In this document: in pieces, positions 1 to 4,804 of the stretch
How positions within the stretch are numbered: the first letter of the stretch is position 1
How the letters are laid out: each line of letters opens with the position of its first letter
NCBI GenBank assembly: GCA_026993285.1
Contig: JALWTZ010000261.1
Coordinates: 1 to 5,139 of the forward strand
From: Lysobacterales bacterium
Lineage (GTDB): Bacteria; Pseudomonadota; Gammaproteobacteria; Xanthomonadales; S139-57
Direction: 5' to 3'
Length of the DNA stretch: 5,139 bases
The notes under the pieces: generated by a model
What the model saw: only the letters and a program-made list of their open reading frames with translations
Told to the model about the DNA's origin: nothing
Database searches by the model: none
Position numbers and translations under genes: made by a program

Positions 1-93
1 TATCATGATATCGAGCAGGAATTACAGACAATCGGAGTAAAGACGGTTCCCTATGCAAATCAAGATGAAATCAAGCGTTTTGCTTTGAATTAG
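1..93 (+). CDS. C-terminal 30 residues of an unrecognised protein (5' end outside window)
   Basis: Frame 1 is open from the first base to a TAG stop at 91-93 and encodes 30 residues ending in IKRFALN. The peptide is mixed and charged (EQELQTIGVKTVPY, then NQDEIKRF), as expected of a soluble protein's C-terminus. No motif is recognisable and no function is proposed. Base composition is clearly AT-richer than the genes to the right, which hints at acquired DNA. Because the frame is open from the left edge, the stop could close a real gene or a chance frame; the plausible composition favours a real gene. A short inverted repeat begins eight bases after the stop. Confidence 0.5.
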   Translation, partial: YHDIEQELQTIGVKTVPYANQDEIKRFALN

Positions 94-100
94 CGTCATC

Positions 101-127
101 GCGCATTTTTCAGACCGGTTAATGCGC
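101..127. repeat. Perfect 7-bp inverted repeat (hairpin) after the left-edge gene
   Basis: GCGCATT at 101-107 is the exact reverse complement of AATGCGC at 121-127, with a 13-base loop that contains the palindrome ACCGGT (114-119). It lies just downstream of the stop at 91-93, where a transcription terminator would be expected, but no T-run follows the second arm. It may be a weak or factor-assisted terminator or a chance pairing. Confidence 0.35.
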
Positions 128-164
128 CGCCGAGCAGCCGTTGTTTCGATATCCCTTTCTTGTC

Positions 165-190
165 GAGCTATAGTCAAATCTGGTGTATAG
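165..190 (-). repeat. Probable terminal inverted repeat of the IS256-like element (transposase 3' side)
   Basis: The stretch between the transposase stop (196-198) and the AT-rich flank reads GAGCTATAGTCAAATCTGG from 165 on the plus strand. Its position, about 6-30 bases beyond the transposase stop, fits IS256-family organisation, where the gene nearly reaches the terminal repeat. The partner repeat is absent from the window, so neither the repeat nor a target-site duplication can be confirmed by pairing. Confidence 0.45.
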
Positions 191-1103
191 CCTGATCAGG
201 CGACGCTCCTGCTATTGTCGGCATTGCTGCTCACTTCGATTCCATCTTTGAACTTCACTCCGTTGATGACCTTGGCCAGGTCGTTGAATCCACGGATCCT
301 GCGCCAGCGTTTCTCGGCACTCATCCCCAGCTTGTAGATCATCGCCAGCATGGTGTTCCGGCTCACGCATCCCTTGGTCCTGTCTGTCCGGAGGCGAATC
401 GTCGCAAAGGTCGACTCGATCGGGTTCGTCGTCCGGATGTGCACCCAGTGCTCGGCCGGGAAGTCGTAGAAGGCCAGCAGGGCCTCCCGGTCCTTCTCCA
501 GGCAGGTTACCGCCTTCGGGTATTTGGTCTGGTAGGTCTGCACAAAGTGCCCGAAGGCCTTGTGGGCCGATGCCCGGTCCTCGGCCATCCAGATCTCCTG
601 CAGGGCCTTCTTCGCCTTGGGCTGAACGGCCTTGGGCAGGTAGTTCAGCACGTTCGCTGTCTTGTGCACCCAGCAGCGCTGGTGGCGGGTCTCGGGGTAC
701 GCCTCTTCCAGCGCCGACCAGAAACCCAGGGCACCGTCTCCCACCGCCAGCCTTGGCGGCACCTTGAGCCCACGCCGCTTCAAGCCCGGTAGCACCTCCC
801 GCCAGCTCTGGGTCGATTCCCGAACCCCATCCTCGATGGCCAGGAAGTGCTTCTCGCCACGCTCGTTCACCCCGATGATCACCAGCACACAAAGCTTCTG
901 ATGCTCGGCCCTCAGGCCGCTGTAGATGCCGTCCGCCCACAGATAAACCCAGCGATCACAGCTCACATCCCGGCAGCACCACTCAGCGTATTCCGCCCCC
1001 CATTCCCGTTTAAGACGGCTCATCACCGATGCCGACAACCCTTTCGCCTCCGGGCCGACCAGCACCTCCATGGCCTCCTGCATCTGCCCCGTGGCAATGC
1101 CCT
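165..1103 (-). mobile_element. Truncated IS256-family insertion sequence remnant
   Basis: The element is defined by an IS256/Mutator-type transposase gene on the minus strand and a probable terminal sequence just beyond its stop. Read outward on the minus strand, about 188-165 gives ACACCAGATTTGACTATAG followed by CTC, which resembles terminal inverted repeats of this family; that resemblance is from memory and unaligned. No matching terminal repeat is visible to the right of the transposase, and the coding similarity stops near 1103, so the 5' part of the element, including its other end, is missing. The right boundary is an estimate from where protein similarity ends; the left boundary is uncertain by several bases. 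The remnant should not move by itself. Confidence 0.7.
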
Positions 1104-1116
1104 CATCACTGCGCCC

Positions 1117-1136
1117 CAATATTGCCCAAATATGGC
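1117..1136. repeat. Imperfect inverted repeat at the transposase breakpoint
   Basis: CCAATATT at the left pairs with AATATGG at the right around a GCCCA loop, giving seven base pairs with one bulged A. It sits about 15 bases from where transposase similarity ends. It could be part of an older repeat into which, or beside which, the insertion sequence recombined. The pairing is short and AT-rich in the middle. Confidence 0.3.
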
Positions 1137-1150
1137 ATAATGAACCCATC

Positions 1151-1168
1151 CGGCTCCCGCCGGAGCCG
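1151..1168. repeat. GC-rich 7-bp hairpin (REP-like)
   Basis: CGGCTCC at 1151-1157 is the exact reverse complement of GGAGCCG at 1162-1168, separated by a four-base CGCC loop. A compact GC-rich stem with a tetraloop in intergenic DNA resembles a REP-type palindrome or the stem of a terminator, but there is no T-run on either side. Only one copy is in the window, so its repeat status is unproven. Confidence 0.4.
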
Positions 1169-1236
1169 AACATCGCCGATTTAACCCACAACTTGCAGGG
1201 CGATTCATAAATGCTGCTAAAGCGTGGCGCCTGCAT

Positions 1237-1273
1237 GCTCCACAGGTCGCTCGCGCTGCCTGTGAACTGGAGC
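1237..1273 (+). promoter_or_regulatory. Possible 5'-leader hairpin abutting the ribosome binding site
   Basis: GCTC (1237-1240) followed by CACAGG (1241-1246) can pair with CCTGTG (1259-1264) and, after a five-base one-sided bulge, GAGC (1270-1273). This makes a ten-pair stem with a 12-base loop. The 3' arm ends one base before the AGGAGG Shine-Dalgarno at 1274-1279, so a folded leader could affect ribosome access to the Cys-rich gene. Whether it is transcribed, or functional, cannot be told from sequence alone. Confidence 0.35.
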
Positions 1274-1286
1274 AGGAGGCGTGGTC

Positions 1287-1760
1287 ATGAAACCAATCCC
1301 AAACCCGATTCCTGAAAGCCGTCTTCCGGCAGGCTATTGCGTATTCTGCCGGCAAACCCTGGAAACCACAGGCGGCCGGCGCATGGTCGCCCAGCACAAC
1401 CTGGCGGTCATGCGGGTCAACGGCCGGTGTGCCGGCGGTCATTCCAGGGTAGCCGAGCGTGTGCTGCCTCTGGAGGCAGGCAGCGATACCGGCCTGCTGC
1501 TGCGTGGCGAACCGGGCCGCTGGAGCGAGGCGGCCATTGCGCGGGCCCGGCGGGATGCGCTGGCCGGCCTGCACCCCTGGTTCTGCCAGCGATGCGCCGG
1601 GCGGGTCTGCAGGACCTGCGGCACGCCGGCCCCGCATCCCATGGGCGCGGATCTGCTCCATGCGCAGGGGCGCATCACCCACCTGGCCATTTTTCCGTTC
1701 AACCCCGGCTGTGACAATCCACAATGTACACGGTACAAACCCAGGGAGCAGCAAGCATGA
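1287..1760 (+). CDS. Cys-rich putative zinc-ribbon protein of unknown function
   Basis: This 157-residue protein is not recognised as a named family. It contains nine cysteines: C18-x2-C21, C48, C100-x2-C103, C108-x2-C111 and C142-x4-C147. The paired spacing is typical of zinc ribbons, so one or two structural zinc sites are likely. The second half is the most motif-like: WFCQRCAGRVCRTCG, then HPMGADLL, then IFPFNPGCDNPQC. No signal peptide or membrane segment is visible, so it is probably cytoplasmic. The ATG at 1287 is preferred over the in-frame GTG at 1281 because AGGAGG at 1274-1279 lies seven bases before the ATG but only one before the GTG. The stop overlaps the next gene's start as ATGA, implying translational coupling with the phosphatase. 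It might bind nucleic acid or assist the phosphatase, but nothing visible decides this. Confidence 0.72.
   Translation: MKPIPNPIPESRLPAGYCVFCRQTLETTGGRRMVAQHNLAVMRVNGRCAGGHSRVAERVLPLEAGSDTGLLLRGEPGRWSEAAIARARRDALAGLHPWFCQRCAGRVCRTCGTPAPHPMGADLLHAQGRITHLAIFPFNPGCDNPQCTRYKPREQQA
1743..1748 (+). promoter_or_regulatory. Ribosome binding site that sets the phosphatase start
   Basis: AGGGAG lies eight bases before the ATG at 1757 and inside the end of the Cys-rich gene. It supports the 1757 start over the in-frame ATG at 1724, which would add 11 residues ahead of the conserved N-terminal strand and has no comparable site. Confidence 0.6.
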
Positions 1761-2698
1761 ACTACCACATCATCGGCGACATCCACGGCCACGGCGACAA
1801 GCTGGAAGCCCTGCTGCAACATCTGGGCTATGTGTGCAAGAACGGCTGCTACCAGCAGGTGGGAGCAAAAGTTGTCTTCCTCGGCGATTTCATCGACCGG
1901 GGGCCGCAACATCGCCACCTGCTGGGCATCGTCCAGCCCATGGTCGAGGCCGGTCACGCCCTGGCGGTGATGGGCAACCACGAATTCAACGCCATCGCCT
2001 ACCACACGCGCCACCCGCAAAGCGGCCAGCCCCTCAGGCCGCATTCGGAAAAGAACAACCGCCAGCACCAGGCCTTTCTCAACGAATACCGCCTGCACGA
2101 GGAAGAAACCCGGGAAATCATCGACTGGTTCCGCCGCCTGCCGCTCTATCTGGAAATAAAAAACAACGCGGGAAAAGTATTGTTTCGCGCCGTGCACGCC
2201 TGCTGGAGCACCCCGATTATTCAGCGGCTTCCACAATATCTCGATGAGGATTTTCTGCTCAAGGCCAGTGACCCCAGCCGGCCGGAATACCAGGATATCG
2301 AAGTCACCCTCAAGGGGCCGGAAATTGCCCTGCCCGAAGGCTTTGCCTTCCATGACAAAAGCGGTGTGGAACGCCGCCACATTCGCATTCAGTGGTGGAA
2401 TGAACAACGGCCTGTCAGCTACCGCGATATTGCCATGGTACCGGCCGGCGAAGCGGAAAAACTGCCGGATATGCCGGTGCCGGAAAGCGAAATCGGCAAC
2501 TTCAGCTACGGCCCCGGGGAGCCACCCGTATTTTTCGGCCACTACTGGCTGACCGGCCAGCCCGCGCCCATCGGCGGCAACCTGGCCTGCCTGGACTACT
2601 CCGCCGGCAAGGGCGGCCCACTGGTGGCCTACCACTGGCGGGAAGGCGATACCGGACCCTTGCGGCTGGAGCGGTTTGTTTGGGTTCAGGCGGGGTAA
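1757..2698 (+). CDS. PPP-type metallophosphatase (calcineurin-like phosphoesterase)
   Basis: This 313-residue soluble enzyme is predicted to hydrolyse phosphoester bonds with a two-metal centre. The signature motifs appear in order: GDIHG (D8, H10), GDFIDRGP (D44, D47, R48), GNHE (N74, H75, E76), then H147 in VHACW and H262 in FGHYW, which fit the two later metal-binding histidines. GDFIDRGP with GNHE places it in the PPP branch, with bacterial PrpE/ApaH-like and Ser/Thr phosphatase-like enzymes. The substrate (phosphoprotein, dinucleoside polyphosphate or other) cannot be assigned. Compared with small ~220-residue phage-type PPP enzymes it has extra sequence between the two late histidines (about 150-260) and a C-terminal extension with GGNLACLDYSAGKGGPLVAYHW. 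The start overlaps the Cys-rich gene's stop (ATGA). No signal peptide is seen. Family assignment is very strong; the biological role is open. Confidence 0.9.
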   Translation: MNYHIIGDIHGHGDKLEALLQHLGYVCKNGCYQQVGAKVVFLGDFIDRGPQHRHLLGIVQPMVEAGHALAVMGNHEFNAIAYHTRHPQSGQPLRPHSEKNNRQHQAFLNEYRLHEEETREIIDWFRRLPLYLEIKNNAGKVLFRAVHACWSTPIIQRLPQYLDEDFLLKASDPSRPEYQDIEVTLKGPEIALPEGFAFHDKSGVERRHIRIQWWNEQRPVSYRDIAMVPAGEAEKLPDMPVPESEIGNFSYGPGEPPVFFGHYWLTGQPAPIGGNLACLDYSAGKGGPLVAYHWREGDTGPLRLERFVWVQAG

Positions 2699-2701
2699 CC
2701 C

Positions 2702-2717
2702 CCCTGGCCGAACAGGG
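2702..2717 (+). terminator. Weak stem-loop after the phosphatase gene
   Basis: CCCTG (2702-2706) pairs with CAGGG (2713-2717) around a six-base loop, four bases after the phosphatase stop. Position suits a terminator, but the stem has only five pairs and no T-run follows, so an intrinsic terminator is doubtful. Confidence 0.2.
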
Positions 2718-2718
2718 C

Positions 2719-2748
2719 CTGCCCAAGGCTTGAACCACAGGCTACAAT
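2719..2748 (+). promoter_or_regulatory. Possible sigma-70 promoter for the permuted papain-fold hydrolase gene
   Basis: TACAAT at 2743-2748 matches the -10 consensus at five of six positions and lies 29 bases before the proposed ATG at 2778. CTGCCC at 2719-2724, 18 bases upstream, is a poor -35 (three of six). TTGAAC at 2730-2735 is a better -35 word but only seven bases from the -10, so it cannot serve. The gap gives the hydrolase gene room for its own promoter, separate from the operon upstream. Confidence 0.35.
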
Positions 2749-2777
2749 GAAGCGGCCCTTTTTATCAGGTGGATCAC

Positions 2778-3608
2778 ATGCTGCAATGGCTGGGCCGTCG
2801 CTTGGCGGCTTTTCTGGCGAAGGAGCTACCCGAAAACCGCAAGCCGGCGACCTGTTCGCTGGAGGATCTGGCGCGCAGTATTCGCGTGGGGGATGTGCTG
2901 CTGGTGGAGGGGGCCAGTCGTTTCAGTACCGCCATCAAGTATCTTACCCAGTCGCGCTGGTCCCATTCGGCCCTGTGCATCGAGCGCAAGGTGGTGGATG
3001 GGCGCTGGCAGGTCAGCCTGCTGGAGGCGGATGTGCTGGAGGGGGTGCGCACGGTGGCGCTGGAGCGTTTCGGGCAGATGCACACCCGCATCTGCCGCCC
3101 GGTGGGGCTGGCGGAGAACGAGATTGCCCGGCTGGTGGCCCTGGCCTGCGAGCGCCTGGGGCACCAGTATGATCTGAAAAACATTTTCGACCTGGCCCGT
3201 TATCTGATTCGCACGCCACCGGTGCCCAGCCGCTGGCGGCGGGCGTTGCTGGGGCTGGGCAGCGGCGACCCCACCCGCGCCATTTGTTCTTCGCTGATTG
3301 CCGAGGCCTTTCAGGCGGTGGGTTACCCCATTCTGCCCATTCGGGTGGAGGCCACCGTGCTGGGCGCGCCCTGTGATGAATGCCATGAAGAACGGCTGTT
3401 GCGCCAGCATCCCAGCCTGTACGCGCCGGGAGATTTCGATATTTCCCCCTTTTTCCGTATCGTCAAGCCCACGCTGGAAATGGGTTTTGACCCGCACCGC
3501 CTGCACTGGGTGGATCCTGAACAGCTGGCGGAGCGGGAAGCCGCCTCGGCGGATGAGGCCGGTGCCGAACCGGGCGAGGCCGGTGGCGAGCGGGCCGGTT
3601 CAGCCTGA
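2778..3608 (+). CDS. YiiX-like permuted papain-fold (NlpC/P60 superfamily) hydrolase
   Basis: The 276-residue product matches the circularly permuted NlpC/P60 (YiiX/YebB-like, 'amidase') class of papain-fold enzymes. The pattern starts with a strand RVGDVLLVEG (36-45), then STAIKYLTQSRWSHSALCIE with putative catalytic His63, then SLLEAD with Glu83, YDLKNIFDL (131-139), and the nucleophile motif ICSSLIAEAF with Cys170. In permuted members the His precedes the Cys, as here. Substrates in this class are poorly known; amide, peptide or lipid-linked bonds are all possible. No signal peptide or lipobox is visible, although the N-terminus (MLQWLGRRLAAFLAKEL) is an amphipathic helix that could touch a membrane. 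The C-terminal tail from about 251 is Ala/Glu/Gly-rich and probably disordered. ATG 2778 follows AGGTGG (2767-2772) by five bases, whereas GTG 2769 overlaps that site. The 3' end overlaps the convergent dehydrogenase gene. Confidence 0.82.
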   Translation: MLQWLGRRLAAFLAKELPENRKPATCSLEDLARSIRVGDVLLVEGASRFSTAIKYLTQSRWSHSALCIERKVVDGRWQVSLLEADVLEGVRTVALERFGQMHTRICRPVGLAENEIARLVALACERLGHQYDLKNIFDLARYLIRTPPVPSRWRRALLGLGSGDPTRAICSSLIAEAFQAVGYPILPIRVEATVLGAPCDECHEERLLRQHPSLYAPGDFDISPFFRIVKPTLEMGFDPHRLHWVDPEQLAEREAASADEAGAEPGEAGGERAGSA

Positions 3609-4355
3609 ATCCCGGTGCACGGCCAGCGGCCCCCAGGCCTGGCCGGTGGGCATCAACTCGATTTGATTGATGTTGACATGGGGCGGCTGTTGCAGGGCCC
3701 AGACCACGGCGGCGGCCACATCCTCGGCGGTGAGCGGCTGGGTGCCTGTGTAGACGGCATCGGCCTGTTCCGCGTTGCCGTGAAAGCGCACCAGGGAGAA
3801 TTCCGTTTCCGCCAGGCCGGGGTCGATGCAGGTGACCCGCACCGGTGTGCCCAGCAGGTCGGCGCGCAGGTTGCGGCTGAATTGTTGCACGAAGGCCTTG
3901 CTGGCGCCGTAGACATTGCCGCCGGGGTAGGCGTAGCTGCCGGCGATGGAGGCCATGTTGACCACATGCCCCCGCCGGCGGGCCACCATGCCCGGCAGAA
4001 AGGCGCGGGTGATGTGCACCAATGCCTTGCAGTTGGTGTCCAGCATGGTGTCCCAGTCTTCCAGGCGGGCCTGGTGGGCCGGTTCCAGCCCCAGTGCCAG
4101 GCCGGCGTTGTTGATCAGCTGGTCCACGGCGGCGAAGTCCGCGGGCAGGCTTTCCGGCAGGCGGGCGATGGCGGCGGTGTCGCGTATATCCATGACCAGC
4201 ACATGGCAGTCGGTGGGTAGCTGTTCGGCCAGTTGCCGCAGGCGTGCTTCCCGGCGGGCCAGCAGAATCAGCCGGTGGCCGGCTTCGGCCAGTTGCCGGG
4301 CGATGGCCTGGCCGAAGCCGGAGGAAGCGCCGGTAATCAGTGAGGTGGTGCTCAT
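3600..4355 (-). CDS. ydfG: YdfG-like NADP-dependent short-chain dehydrogenase
   Basis: This 251-residue classical short-chain dehydrogenase/reductase is close in length and sequence to E. coli YdfG, which oxidises L-allo-threonine, serine and 3-hydroxy acids such as 3-hydroxypropionate with NADP+, or runs in reverse on semialdehydes. Seen here: cofactor motif TGASSGFG (8-15), Arg34-Arg35 after the second strand, consistent with NADP preference, NNAG (82-85), Asn108, and the catalytic Ser136, Tyr149 and Lys153 in MASIAGS and NVYGASKAF. YdfG-specific stretches are NNAGLALGLEPAH, GGNVYGASKAFV, HVNIN and the C-terminal LAVHR. The start ATG overlaps the upstream thioesterase stop (ATGA) and has only a weak GGGA site six bases ahead, suggesting coupled translation. 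It is the last gene of the operon. Orthology is assigned from recalled family similarity; exact substrate use is inferred. Confidence 0.9.
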   Translation of the reverse strand: MSTTSLITGASSGFGQAIARQLAEAGHRLILLARREARLRQLAEQLPTDCHVLVMDIRDTAAIARLPESLPADFAAVDQLINNAGLALGLEPAHQARLEDWDTMLDTNCKALVHITRAFLPGMVARRRGHVVNMASIAGSYAYPGGNVYGASKAFVQQFSRNLRADLLGTPVRVTCIDPGLAETEFSLVRFHGNAEQADAVYTGTQPLTAEDVAAAVVWALQQPPHVNINQIELMPTGQAWGPLAVHRDSG

Positions 4356-4804
4356 GTGGATTCCCGTTGCAGCAGGGCGACGAAACGGCCCTGCATGCGG
4401 GCGCAGAGGCGGTCGTCGCTATGGCAGTGAATTTCCAGTTCCACCCGCGCCTTGCCGCGTGTTTGCAGGGTGGTGAGAAAGCCTTGCAGGCTGGCTGAGT
4501 CGATAGAGGTTTCCACGGTCATCCGGCCGGTGACCGGGGCCTGGTAGCGCAGTTCGCTCGTGTGAATCATCAGCGCCGCCGGCGGCTGGCCGGTGGCGAG
4601 ATGCTGGTGTAGCAGTGACCAGCCGGCCAGGGTCATCAGGCTGGCGATGCTGCCGCCGAAGCCGGTGCCCTTGTCGTTGCGGTTGGGTTCCAGTGGCGCG
4701 GCCAGACGGATGGCCGAGCCGCTCAGGGCTTCCACCTCCAGCGCCATGCAGCGGGCCAGGGGAATTTCCGCCAGCAGAAATTGTTGCAGCTCTTCCGTGG
4801 TCAT
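4352..4804 (-). CDS. YiiD_C-type hotdog-fold thioesterase
   Basis: The 150-residue protein matches the stand-alone form of the domain found at the C-terminus of E. coli YiiD (putative thioesterase, hotdog fold). Diagnostic features are APLEPNRNDKGTGFGGSIASLMTLAGW (about 36-62), with the N-x-x-D-K-G-T-x-F-G-G-S core that forms the central helix, and SELRYQAPVTG (83-93), a typical hotdog strand. About 150 residues is normal for a single-domain member; the acetyltransferase half seen in YiiD is absent. The expected reaction is hydrolysis of an acyl-CoA or acyl-ACP thioester in the cytoplasm, but the substrate is unknown. Both ends overlap neighbours by ATGA, and no clear Shine-Dalgarno precedes the start at 4804, so translation probably depends on ribosomes finishing the upstream reductase gene. 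Confidence 0.83.
   Translation of the reverse strand: MTTEELQQFLLAEIPLARCMALEVEALSGSAIRLAAPLEPNRNDKGTGFGGSIASLMTLAGWSLLHQHLATGQPPAALMIHTSELRYQAPVTGRMTVETSIDSASLQGFLTTLQTRGKARVELEIHCHSDDRLCARMQGRFVALLQREST

Larger units (their letters stand above)
196..1236 (-). pseudogene. IS256-family (Mutator-type) transposase, N-terminus lost and replaced
   Basis: The protein is a DDE transposase that would cut and rejoin DNA at the ends of its insertion sequence. The open frame gives 346 residues against roughly 400 or more for intact relatives. Family motifs run from about residue 46 (GIATGQMQEAMEVLVG) to the end. The catalytic triad is visible as D102 (WADGIY), D167 (VGDGALGFW) and E274 (TNPIEST), with the conserved HQRCWVH at 185-191, RTTNPIEST at 268-275 and KGC at 288-290. 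Residues 1-45 (Ser-, Gly- and Cys-rich) do not look like the family and are probably flanking DNA that happens to be open in frame; the usual N-terminal DNA-binding part is missing. The ATG at 1234-1236 is therefore unlikely to be a native start. The C-terminal tail (about 336-346) is polar. Family assignment is secure; loss of activity is inferred from the missing N-terminus. Confidence 0.88.
1104..1286. other. Junction and intergenic region between the IS remnant and the Cys-rich gene
   Basis: These ~180 bases hold no supported gene. They lie between the point where transposase similarity stops and the start of the plus-strand operon. The left part carries two short hairpin-forming stretches (1117-1136 and 1151-1168); the right part carries a larger hairpin against the ribosome binding site (1237-1273). 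A promoter for the downstream operon should lie here, but no convincing -35/-10 pair is visible. The best candidate, TTGCAG at 1193-1198 with TGCTAA at 1215-1220 and a 16-base spacer, matches the consensus poorly. Confidence 0.5.

Noticed and set aside
91..140. Possible integron attC-like site around GGTTAATGCGC
   Set aside because: The core does not fit GTTRRRY, no matching inverse core is in place, and the fold is a simple hairpin.
212..940. 242-residue minus-strand frame inside the transposase
   Set aside because: It is a shifted reading of the transposase gene, rich in Gly, Pro and Arg, with no family motif of its own.
1023..1754. 243-residue minus-strand frame running from the transposase 5' region into the Cys-rich gene
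   Set aside because: It overlaps two better-supported genes in other frames and has a Pro/Ala/Arg-rich, motif-free translation.
1439..2635. 398-residue open frame on the minus strand opposite the Cys-rich and phosphatase genes
   Set aside because: The plus strand here carries unmistakable phosphatase motifs with proper start sites; the antisense frame has no recognised motif and is typical of GC-rich DNA.
2730..2748. TTGAAC and TACAAT as a -35/-10 pair
   Set aside because: They are only seven bases apart, far too close for a sigma-70 promoter.
2826..3506. 226-residue minus-strand frame opposite the papain-fold hydrolase
   Set aside because: The plus strand encodes the conserved hydrolase pattern; the antisense translation shows no motif.
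3615..4220. 201-residue plus-strand frame opposite the dehydrogenase
   Set aside because: The minus strand encodes a full YdfG-like enzyme; the plus frame is Gly/His/Val-rich shadow sequence.
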